A stretch of 63,007 nt of DNA from Gammaproteobacteria bacterium (GTDB taxonomy: Bacteria; Pseudomonadota; Gammaproteobacteria; Ga0077536), in the NCBI GenBank assembly GCA_020849475.1, contig JADLGE010000029.1:1-63007 (forward strand), written 5' to 3'. Of the stretch, positions 36,655 through 44,796 are shown piece after piece. The translations under genes and the position numbers were made by a program. The stretch's first letter is position 1; each line of letters begins with the position of its first letter. The notes below the pieces were generated by a model. It made no database searches. It worked only from the letters and a program-made list of their open reading frames with translations, and was not told the DNA's origin.

Positions 36655-39243
36655 GTGTACAGACCAACACTAAATGCGTGTGTCTCACTAGCCATACTTG
36701 CACTGACGCCGGCCATCGCCCACGCGCATTCCGCCGGCGCGGCTGTCGTAAGCTGGCAGGACGGATTCAGCCATCCGCTCCACGGCTGGGACCATTTGGC
36801 AGCCATGGTCGCGGTCGGTTGGTGGGCAGCGCGCCACCCTGGCAGTGCGCGCTGGCAGATCCCTTTGAACTTTGTTGTGGTCATGGCACTGGGTGGCCTG
36901 GTCGGTTTCAGTGGCGCCAAGCTGCCTGGGGTCGAATGGGTGATTGCGGGCTCTGTTGTCGTCTTTGGCCTGCTGGCAGCACGAGCGGTGCGCATGTTGC
37001 CCGCGATGTCGGTCGCGACGGTGAGCTTCTTCGCGTTCTTCCACGGCTTCGCCCATGGTCAGGAAATGCCTGGAACCGGCAGCCTCGTCCTGTTCGGCAC
37101 CGGCTTCATGCTGGCGACCATGCTCCTCCACGGCGCCGGCTTTTTCACCGCGCGCGTGGCCGCACTCAGCATCGCGTGCCTGGCAGTCAATGCGGTGGCG
37201 GACGATAGCGAACTGGTGTCTATGAGTGCCGCAGGGAATAACGGCGACAGTGACCCATCGCAAGTGCCAGAGATCGTAGTAACCGGACGCAGCGACTCAC
37301 AGGTCGGCATCGCAACTTCTGCGTCACAGGGCAATGTCGGCGCGGCCGAGCTGCAATATCGTCCGCTGGTGCGGCCCGGCGAGTTGCTGGAGACCGTACC
37401 CGGCCTCGTCGTCAGCCAGCACAGTGGCGAGGGCAAGGCCAACCAGTACTACCTGCGCGGCTTCAATCTCGATCACGGCACCGACTTCCTTACCCAGGTC
37501 GATGGCGTGCCGGTCAATCTCGCCACCCACGCCCATGGCCAGGGCTGGACCGATACTGGCTTTCTCATTCCGGAGTTGGTGCGAACCATCAGCTATCAGA
37601 AGGGCGTCTACTACGCCGAGAACGGCGACTTCTCCAGCGCCGGCGCGGCCAACATCCAGTACGTAAACGAACTACCGGCGAGCCTCGCGTCCTTCGAAGG
37701 CGGCAACCTCGATTTCTATCGCGCTCTATATGCGTCCTCACGTCCGCTCGGTGATGGCACCCTGCTCTATGCGATGGAAGGCGAATACAACGACGGCCCG
37801 TGGCAGCGTGGTGACCATTACCGCAAGGCTAACGGCGTGCTGCGCTACAGCCAGGAAAGCGGGGAATCGGGCTGGTCGGCAACTTTCATGGGCTACAAGG
37901 CGGACTGGGATTCGACTGATCGAATCGCGCAGCGCGCCGTTGAGCGTGGTGATATCGACAGATTCGGCCTTATCGACCCCTCCGATGGCGGCGACAGCCA
38001 ACGCTACAGCCTGACCGGTGAATGGCATCGCCGCAGTAGCACCAGCGCGACCAAGCTCATGGCCTATGGCTATTACTACGACCTCGATCTCTACTCAAAC
38101 TTCACCTATGTGCTGAGCGACCCCGTGCATGGCGACCAGTTCGAGCAGCCCGATCAGCGCGCGGTGTCGGGGTTCAAGTTCTCGCACACGTTTTTTCATG
38201 CCTTTGGTGCAATGTCGATGGAAACCACCTTCGGCCTGCGGAACCGCAACGATGTCATCAAGAATGGTCTGTTTCTGACAGAGCGTCGTAATCGACACGC
38301 GACGGTGCGCGAGGACGACACGCTCGAAAGCAGCATTTCACCTTACGTCGACAACAATACGCGCTGGACAGACTGGCTGCGCACCACGGCCGGCGTGCGT
38401 TTCGATGCGTTCCGCTTCGATGTCGCGAGCGATCGTGCGGCCAACAGCGGCGCGCGCTGGGCCACCATTGTCAGTCCCAAGGGCGGCATCGTGCTCGGGC
38501 CATGGGCCGCAACCGAGGTGTACCTGAACGCAGGTCTCGGCTTCCACAGTAATGACGGGCGCGGCGTCAACACGGTGGTCGATCCGAATACCGGCACCGC
38601 CGTTGATCGCGCCGTGCCGCTGGTACGCACCTACGGCGCGGAAGTTGGTGCGCGCACCACCTGGCTGCCGGGCTTGCAGAGCACCGTTGCGTTGTGGGGT
38701 CTCGACAGCGATTCAGAGCTGGTCTTCGTCGGCGATGCCGGCACCACCGAAGCCGGCCGGCCGAGCCGGCGTTATGGCGTGGAGTTCGCCAACTACTACG
38801 CCGCGACCGAATGGCTCAAGCTCGACGCGGACTTGAGCTTCTCGAAGTCGCGCTTCCGCGAACATTCGATAGAGGGTGACCACATCCCCGGCTCGGTCGA
38901 GACCGTCATCGCCGCCGGCGCGACGATACACGACCTGCATGGCTTCTTCGGCTCGTTGCGACTGCGCTACTTCGGGCCACGTCCCCTCATCGAGGACGAC
39001 AGCGTGCGCTCCAAGGAGACCCTACTGATCAGTGCCCAACTCGGTTATCAGGTCAACAAGACCTGGAAGGTGGTGGCCGATGTGTTCAATCTGCTTAATC
39101 GCCGCGACAGTGCCATCGACTACTACTACGCGTCGCGACTGCCGGGCGAAGCACCGGGGCCGGACGATGGCGGATACAACGATATCCACTTCCATCCGGT
39201 CGAGCCGCTCAGCTTTCGGCTTGGAGTGCGTGCGACATTCTGA
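36655..39243 (+). CDS. Fusion of HupE-type Ni/Co permease and TonB-dependent receptor
   Basis: An 862-aa fusion. GTG 36655 has a GGAG site and gives a signal peptide ending near PAIAHAHS; ATG 36544 would add 37 residues. Residues about 25-180 carry HupE/UreJ motifs: HPLHGWDHLAAM (HX5DH), FFHGFAHGQEMPG and ATMLLHGAGFF, with about six hydrophobic helices. The last helix, ending NAVA before DDSE (residues 182/183), resembles a signal-peptidase site. A TonB-box-like EIVVTG (206-211), a plug (PGELLETVPGLVVSQH, YYLRGFNLDHGTDF) and a beta-barrel ending in Phe follow. An inner-membrane permease fused to an outer-membrane receptor is topologically odd. Probable nickel or cobalt uptake. Confidence 0.88.
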   Translation: MYRPTLNACVSLAILALTPAIAHAHSAGAAVVSWQDGFSHPLHGWDHLAAMVAVGWWAARHPGSARWQIPLNFVVVMALGGLVGFSGAKLPGVEWVIAGSVVVFGLLAARAVRMLPAMSVATVSFFAFFHGFAHGQEMPGTGSLVLFGTGFMLATMLLHGAGFFTARVAALSIACLAVNAVADDSELVSMSAAGNNGDSDPSQVPEIVVTGRSDSQVGIATSASQGNVGAAELQYRPLVRPGELLETVPGLVVSQHSGEGKANQYYLRGFNLDHGTDFLTQVDGVPVNLATHAHGQGWTDTGFLIPELVRTISYQKGVYYAENGDFSSAGAANIQYVNELPASLASFEGGNLDFYRALYASSRPLGDGTLLYAMEGEYNDGPWQRGDHYRKANGVLRYSQESGESGWSATFMGYKADWDSTDRIAQRAVERGDIDRFGLIDPSDGGDSQRYSLTGEWHRRSSTSATKLMAYGYYYDLDLYSNFTYVLSDPVHGDQFEQPDQRAVSGFKFSHTFFHAFGAMSMETTFGLRNRNDVIKNGLFLTERRNRHATVREDDTLESSISPYVDNNTRWTDWLRTTAGVRFDAFRFDVASDRAANSGARWATIVSPKGGIVLGPWAATEVYLNAGLGFHSNDGRGVNTVVDPNTGTAVDRAVPLVRTYGAEVGARTTWLPGLQSTVALWGLDSDSELVFVGDAGTTEAGRPSRRYGVEFANYYAATEWLKLDADLSFSKSRFREHSIEGDHIPGSVETVIAAGATIHDLHGFFGSLRLRYFGPRPLIEDDSVRSKETLLISAQLGYQVNKTWKVVADVFNLLNRRDSAIDYYYASRLPGEAPGPDDGGYNDIHFHPVEPLSFRLGVRATF

Positions 39244-39534
39244 ATGCAAGGCTTGCAGAGTGACGCCCTTGACAACATTCAAGCGACCGTCGTGCGCGAC
39301 CAGATCCTGAAAGATCCCTCGTAGCGGGTCGCCTTGCCGCTTCGGCAGCCTGCTGCAGGCCGGCCGTTTGGAACTGGCACGGGCACCTTCAGGAAATTTC
39401 CATGCCAAATACAGGAATTCTTCTCTGGTCCTCGTAGTTATTGCGTCGATAGACTCACGCTGCCTGCAACTGAGTCTTCATGTTGCGCACCTCGGAACAC
39501 TACAGTTCGACTTATGTGCCGGAGCGCCAGATTA

Positions 39535-40044
39535 ATGCGAAATCTTCTCGCGCCTCTCTTGATGCTATTGCCAGCACTCGCGCTCGCCGATGCGTCCATC
39601 CAGGACTGTCTGCATGCGGTGACCGCGATTCGACCCGGGAAATTCGTCAAAGTCGAATACCTTGGTGTGACTGACGAGCGCCAAGCGGCCTACGAGATTG
39701 AAGTCAAACCGGCCCGCGGGCGCCACTGGGAATTTGAATGCAGCGCCCGCAGTGGCGCCATTATTGAGATGGAGCAAGAAGTTGAATCGGTCGATGATCC
39801 GCTGTTCAAGGCCACGATGAAGGTCGATGAAAAGCAGGCCGTCGCGACAGCTACCAACCTTTACCCGGGCGAGGTGCAGGAAATCGAATACGAAATCGAT
39901 GCCAACGGGTCACCACGCTACGAAGTAGACGTCATTGATCTGGATTCCATCCAGTTGAAAATCGAGGTCAGCGCAGTGACGGGGAAAATTGAAGAAGTGC
40001 AGATAGAGATGTGGGAGATTGGCGAGGAAGGCACGAGAAAATGA
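39535..40044 (+). CDS. Secreted PepSY-domain protein
   Basis: A 169-aa exported protein. The signal peptide MRNLLAPLLMLLPALALADA is followed by two acidic PepSY-like repeats (about residues 25-95 and 96-165) with the pattern of a charged strand plus SGAIIEME / TGKIEEVQ. PepSY proteins are found near metallopeptidases and TonB-linked metal systems. It is about 290 bp downstream of the HupE-TonB gene on the same strand and may act in the same periplasmic pathway. Confidence 0.8.
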   Translation: MRNLLAPLLMLLPALALADASIQDCLHAVTAIRPGKFVKVEYLGVTDERQAAYEIEVKPARGRHWEFECSARSGAIIEMEQEVESVDDPLFKATMKVDEKQAVATATNLYPGEVQEIEYEIDANGSPRYEVDVIDLDSIQLKIEVSAVTGKIEEVQIEMWEIGEEGTRK

Positions 40045-40250
40045 GATCACAGCGATGTTCCAACGCCATGCGCGAGTTGGTTGAGCCGGTGGCTTTTCGG
40101 GACCACAGCAGAACGGCCGGATAGCAGAGTTTTCCGCGAGAGGGCCGTGTAAATTTCCTGAGTTGCTCCTCTCGGCTAGTCATCGCTACTCCACCTGCAA
40201 GACAATCCCCAACGGTCTAAGGACCCTTCCATCACACGAAGCTTTTGTTC

Positions 40251-40283
40251 GGTGCCGCTCATGTTGAGCGGCACCCTTTTTTT
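40251..40283 (+). terminator. Rho-independent terminator after the PepSY gene
   Basis: Perfect 11-bp stem GGTGCCGCTCA / TGAGCGGCACC with a 3-nt loop, followed by CTTTTTTT. It is the clearest intrinsic terminator in the island, 207 bp after the PepSY stop. Confidence 0.88.
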
Positions 40284-40839
40284 GGGCAGTCCACCGGATG
40301 GCTTGCCTGGCAATGCTTCGCGGCGCGGCCTTGATAGGCTGCGGGCCAGCCCGTCCTGCATCGCGCTTTCCCACCAGATTCGAAGCCATCAAGGGTGCTG
40401 TGCTCCACGACGCTCAAGTTATCGACTCGCTTCCGTTGTTGTCGCGGCCGACCATCAGACCCTTCGCATTCCGATTGCTCTTATCGATTTATTCCTCATT
40501 CGCGACAGATACCGCTGCGAGCGCCGCGCCAATGTTGCGCAATCTCACCGTTGCATGCCGCCCCAGCCATCATCCGCCCGCGCCGTGTATCCGTTGTGGC
40601 ATGCACTTCCTCCTGCAGCGAGAACGTCTCGGCTTTGCCGGAGTTCGGGACGCTCTTGCATGTGTACGGTCGCGGGATATTTGCACGCATTTCGCAGGTT
40701 AAATTCCTGATTGTCTTCCACCGTCTTACCTGGCGACGCGGAGTAATTTAGCTTTCAAGTTGGACCTTCGGTTTCTCATCCATATTCAAACTGGTCTATT
40801 GCAATCGATCTCAGCGCAAGGCGATAAGGACATTCCTGC
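40284..40839. other. Gap without recognised gene
   Basis: A 556-bp stretch between the terminator and the second TonB receptor. Overlapping open frames of moderate length exist in two phases, but none shows family similarity or a good start. It probably contains the receptor promoter. Confidence 0.5.
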
Positions 40840-43800
40840 TTGGACATCGACATCTGTGGTTGGCTCGCGGCATCTCATTACGTAAACGAGCTTCTGATCG
40901 GTGGCGCGCGCCGACCATGGCTGCGGCTTGGCGGGTTGCTGGCTATGGCCGTCATCGCAGGCGCGGCCGTTGCGAGTGACGGCAGCATCGCCCCGCAGCC
41001 CCCCGATGCGCTGCGCGCCGGTGGAGAATCCGTGAACGCCGATATCGACGAAATCCTGGTCTCTGGCATCCGACCCGCCTCTGCCAGTCCTTACGGCAAC
41101 CTGACACTGCCCGCCAACGCTAGTCCGTCGCACACCCAACACGTGTCAGGGCAGGAGATCCGTGATTCCCATGCAACCAGCCTCACCGACTTCATGCGCG
41201 ACCATCTGCAGTCGATCTCGGTCAGCGATTATCAGGGCAATCCGTTTCAGGCCGATGTGCAATACCGCGGATTTTCCGCCTCGCCACAGATTGGCTCGCC
41301 CCAGGGCTTGTCCGTATTTCTCGACGGCATCCGGGTCAACGAACCCTTTGGCGATGTGGTGAACTGGGATCTGCTGCCGCTCAATGCGATGCGCAGTCTC
41401 GACCTCGTACCCGGCAATCCGCTGTTCGGTCGCAATACCTTGGGCGGCGCGCTCAATCTGCGCACTCGCAATGGCTTCGAGGACGAAGGCGTGCAAGCGA
41501 GCGTGTCCGGTGGTTCGTGGGGACGCATTCACGGCCAGCTTGCGCTGGGCGGTCAGCAGGGCGCATTGGCCGGCTTTCTGGCCCTTTCCGATTTTCACGA
41601 GGAAGGCTGGCGCGATGATTCGCCGAGCGATGTACGTCAGGGATTCGCCAAGGTCTCACTGCAGCAAGGGCGGCTGAAGGCGGATTTGAGCAGCCTGGTG
41701 GCGGAGAACCGTCTGGTCGGCAATGGTCTGGTGCCCCTTGGGTTGGCCCGCGATGACTACAGCGCGGTCTTTACCTCACCCGACCGCAGCGATATGGCTC
41801 TGCGCCAGGTCAATCTCGAAGGCTTGTTGAGTTTCACCGACCAACTCGCACTCGGTGGCCAGATCTACCGACGCCAGAGCGTGCGCCGAGGACGGAACGG
41901 CGACATCTATCGTGCCTTTGATGACATGAGTTCGACCGTGCGGGGCGCGGAAGCGGGCACCGTAGAGATCACCAATGCGTTGCCGCTGTGCCAGTTCGTC
42001 GATGCGAATCACAATGGCGTGCCAGACGCGGGCGCGCCGCTCAATAATCCGGGCAATGGCGTGGGCATTTGCGACCGTACCGTTGCGGTCGGCGGCGGGC
42101 CGTTTCGCCCGCGCAATGGCAAGGCCGACGGCACCACGCATGTGGCCCAGGACGGCCCCGGTATCGTTACCGGCACGCCGATAGGGACCCTCAACCGCCT
42201 CGATCTCGATCAGCGTGCCAGCGGCGGCAATATTCATTTCGACGTCAACAGCGAACACCACCATGCCATGCTCGGGCTCGCGCTCGATGTGGAATCCGCG
42301 CGCTATTTCAGTCGCTCACGCTTGGCCGATATCAATGCCGCCCATGAGGTCGTGCCCTTCGCGCAGGAGAGTCTCATCGACCCGCTGAACTTCAATCGCT
42401 TCTATGCCGCTTACAACGATGTCACCAACAATCGGTTTCGCGGCACTTCCTCGACCAGTAGCGTGTTCCTGAGTGAAACTTTTTCACCGATCGCCGCCCT
42501 GCATTTCAATCTTGGACTGCGCTACAACTACACCCGGGTGAAGAACAATCTCGGCACACGATTACAATCCGGTTTGCGCGAACTGCACCAGATTAATCCC
42601 TTCGACCCGCGCATGTTCCCGTTCGATATGGTGCTGTGCCCGAGCGCCGATCCTGCCAGCTGCCCGCGCGTACCCAATACAAGTTCCGTTGCCGTGGCAG
42701 TCCGAGACGGCACCGTCGTTATCCCGCCGGACGATCCTACGCAGCATGTGACGGACCTCGGCGGCCATGGCGAGAAGTTTCGTTATCACGCGCTGAACCC
42801 GAACTTCGGGGTGAGCTTCATTCCGATAGAGGGTATGGATCTCTTCGCCAACTACAGCGAGGGCAGCCGCACGCCCTCGGTCGTCGAACTGGGGTGCGCC
42901 CTCGATTCCAAGCCTGCCCATCTCAATCCGAATGAACCGTCGTCGCCGGTAGTGCCGGTGAGTCTTTTGCAGGATCAAGGCGGCTCGTGCACTCTGCCGA
43001 CCGCGCTGTCGGGCGATCCCTATCTGCCACAGATCCGCTCGGTGTCCGGCGAGCTCGGTATACGTGGCTCTACCCGTAATGGCTGGGATTGGAATCTGGT
43101 CGGCTACCGCACCGATATTCACAACGACATCTATTTTGTCGGGGTCACCCAGGAGCGCAGCTTTTTCGACACCATCGACAAGACCCGTCGCGAGGGGCTG
43201 GAACTGGGATTCGGCGGCAAGCGCGGACGCCTCGGCATGCGCTTCAATTACAGTTTCGTGAGCGCGACGTTTGAATCGCCGTTCCACCTTTTCGGTCTGC
43301 GCAACAGTTCTGCGGATTTCGATATCAATGGTGGCGTGCGTCCTGACGTGGTCTATCCCATCGAGCGATTCCTGGAGCCCGATGGCAATCTCACCATTTC
43401 AGTCGACAAGGTCATTCAAACCGACCACCTGACAAAATACGGCTTGTCCACCTATCGCTTCATTAAGGTTGAACCGGGCGACCGCATGCCGGGCGTGCCC
43501 GCGCACAACTTCAATGCCAACCTCGATTTCGATATTACGCCCCGTTGGCGTCTGGGCCTGACCGTCCTGGCCCGCTCATCATCCATTCTTCGCGGCAACG
43601 AAAACAACGATCATCGCGCCGGAGCCGCTGCCCAGGAACCACCGACGCTGTTTGGTGATCTGGTATTCGACAACACTGGCAACGTGGTGGGGGTCCGATT
43701 CAATCCCGACGCGGGCTTTCGTAATCGCCAGCCCTTCGATGCCAAGGGCCAGGTCGGCGGCTACTTCATCTTCAATCTCGAAACAGCCTTCGAGCTGCGT

Positions 43801-44013
43801 AAGGGCTGGACGTTGTCAGCGCGCATCGACAACCTGCTCGACCGGCGCTACTACTCCGCCGGACGTCTTGATGCCAATCCCTTCTCGCCGTCAATCTTCG
43901 GCGCCGTTGGACCTAGTGGCTGGAACTACAATTCCAAGGACTGGAAGCAGACCAGCCTTGTCGCACCCGGCGCACCGCGCGCGGCGTGGTTGGGGCTCGA
44001 CTACCGATATTGA
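40840..44013 (+). CDS. TonB-dependent outer-membrane receptor
   Basis: About 1057 aa from TTG 40840; the exact start is uncertain. A signal-like helix (LRLGGLLAMAVIAGAAVAS) precedes a TonB-box-like DEILVSGIR, a plug domain (SLTDFMRDHLQSISVSD, QYRGFSASPQIG, IRVNEPFGDVVNWDLLP) and a large beta-barrel ending in a Tyr. It is clearly a paralogue of the receptor at 47235: RVNEP-GD-VNWDLLP and NTLGGAL are shared. Its 3' end overlaps the convergent response-regulator gene by 13 bp. Substrate unknown; a cofactor or metal is plausible. Confidence 0.93.
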   Translation: MDIDICGWLAASHYVNELLIGGARRPWLRLGGLLAMAVIAGAAVASDGSIAPQPPDALRAGGESVNADIDEILVSGIRPASASPYGNLTLPANASPSHTQHVSGQEIRDSHATSLTDFMRDHLQSISVSDYQGNPFQADVQYRGFSASPQIGSPQGLSVFLDGIRVNEPFGDVVNWDLLPLNAMRSLDLVPGNPLFGRNTLGGALNLRTRNGFEDEGVQASVSGGSWGRIHGQLALGGQQGALAGFLALSDFHEEGWRDDSPSDVRQGFAKVSLQQGRLKADLSSLVAENRLVGNGLVPLGLARDDYSAVFTSPDRSDMALRQVNLEGLLSFTDQLALGGQIYRRQSVRRGRNGDIYRAFDDMSSTVRGAEAGTVEITNALPLCQFVDANHNGVPDAGAPLNNPGNGVGICDRTVAVGGGPFRPRNGKADGTTHVAQDGPGIVTGTPIGTLNRLDLDQRASGGNIHFDVNSEHHHAMLGLALDVESARYFSRSRLADINAAHEVVPFAQESLIDPLNFNRFYAAYNDVTNNRFRGTSSTSSVFLSETFSPIAALHFNLGLRYNYTRVKNNLGTRLQSGLRELHQINPFDPRMFPFDMVLCPSADPASCPRVPNTSSVAVAVRDGTVVIPPDDPTQHVTDLGGHGEKFRYHALNPNFGVSFIPIEGMDLFANYSEGSRTPSVVELGCALDSKPAHLNPNEPSSPVVPVSLLQDQGGSCTLPTALSGDPYLPQIRSVSGELGIRGSTRNGWDWNLVGYRTDIHNDIYFVGVTQERSFFDTIDKTRREGLELGFGGKRGRLGMRFNYSFVSATFESPFHLFGLRNSSADFDINGGVRPDVVYPIERFLEPDGNLTISVDKVIQTDHLTKYGLSTYRFIKVEPGDRMPGVPAHNFNANLDFDITPRWRLGLTVLARSSSILRGNENNDHRAGAAAQEPPTLFGDLVFDNTGNVVGVRFNPDAGFRNRQPFDAKGQVGGYFIFNLETAFELRKGWTLSARIDNLLDRRYYSAGRLDANPFSPSIFGAVGPSGWNYNSKDWKQTSLVAPGAPRAAWLGLDYRY

Positions 44014-44708
44014 TCTGCCGGTAACACATCAATAATGCCATGACGTATGGCGAGTTTGGTGAGTTCGGTTGCGTTGGCCACATTCAACTTGCGCTTGGTC
44101 TGGGTCAGATAATTGACCACTGTCTTATAGTGGATGGACAGCCGCGCGGCGATTTCGCGCGGATCGACACCGCTGGTCGCCAGCGACACGATCTCGAATT
44201 CCCGCGACGACAAATGCTCGAATGGATTCGATTCGCCGCGAAACTGCGTGATCACCATGCGTTGCGCCATGCCGTTGCTGATGTAGGGCTTGCCGTCGGC
44301 AACGGTGCGGACCGCAACGACCAGCTCCTCAGGGGCCGACGCTTTGGAAACGTAGCCCGCTGCGCCTGCCTTCATCGCCTGCATGACGAACACGGTCTCA
44401 TCATGAACGCTGACGACCAGAATGCGCGCTTCTGCACTCACCGCCTTGATACGCTGGATAGCGGTGATGCCCGACATCTTCGGCATGGTCAGATCCATCA
44501 CGATGACGTCTGGATTCAGTTCACGAAAACAGTGGTAGCCGGCTTCGCCGTTGTCGGCTTCAGTGATAGTGCCGCACCAGTCTTGCTGGGCCAGCAAGGT
44601 CTTGAAGCCCACGCGTACGATGGCGTGGTCGTCTATGAGCAGGATACTGATAGGGTTGTGGTTCGACACGGACAAGTAGGCGGGCGCTGGAGCAAGAGTG
44701 GCATTCAT
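44001..44708 (-). CDS. LuxR/NarL-type response regulator
   Basis: A 235-aa two-component regulator. The receiver domain has the acidic pair in LLIDDHAIV, phospho-acceptor Asp in VIVMDLTMP, Thr/Ser in VVSVHDE and Lys in GYVSKASA. The C-terminal LuxR helix-turn-helix reads LSSREFEIVSLA, then REIAARLSIHYKTVVNYL. The nearby NarX-like kinase (49906-51264, same strand) is the likely partner. The setting is like ExaD-ExaE regulation of a PQQ ethanol dehydrogenase. Confidence 0.92.
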   Translation of the reverse strand: MNATLAPAPAYLSVSNHNPISILLIDDHAIVRVGFKTLLAQQDWCGTITEADNGEAGYHCFRELNPDVIVMDLTMPKMSGITAIQRIKAVSAEARILVVSVHDETVFVMQAMKAGAAGYVSKASAPEELVVAVRTVADGKPYISNGMAQRMVITQFRGESNPFEHLSSREFEIVSLATSGVDPREIAARLSIHYKTVVNYLTQTKRKLNVANATELTKLAIRHGIIDVLPADQYR

Positions 44709-44796
44709 TCTAGCGCCTTCCCATCGCGCTGCGGATGGGAAAGCTGCCTGTGAAATCAGGGATAAACTCCTGCCTTGCGAGTCGCTGGCGCAGGGT

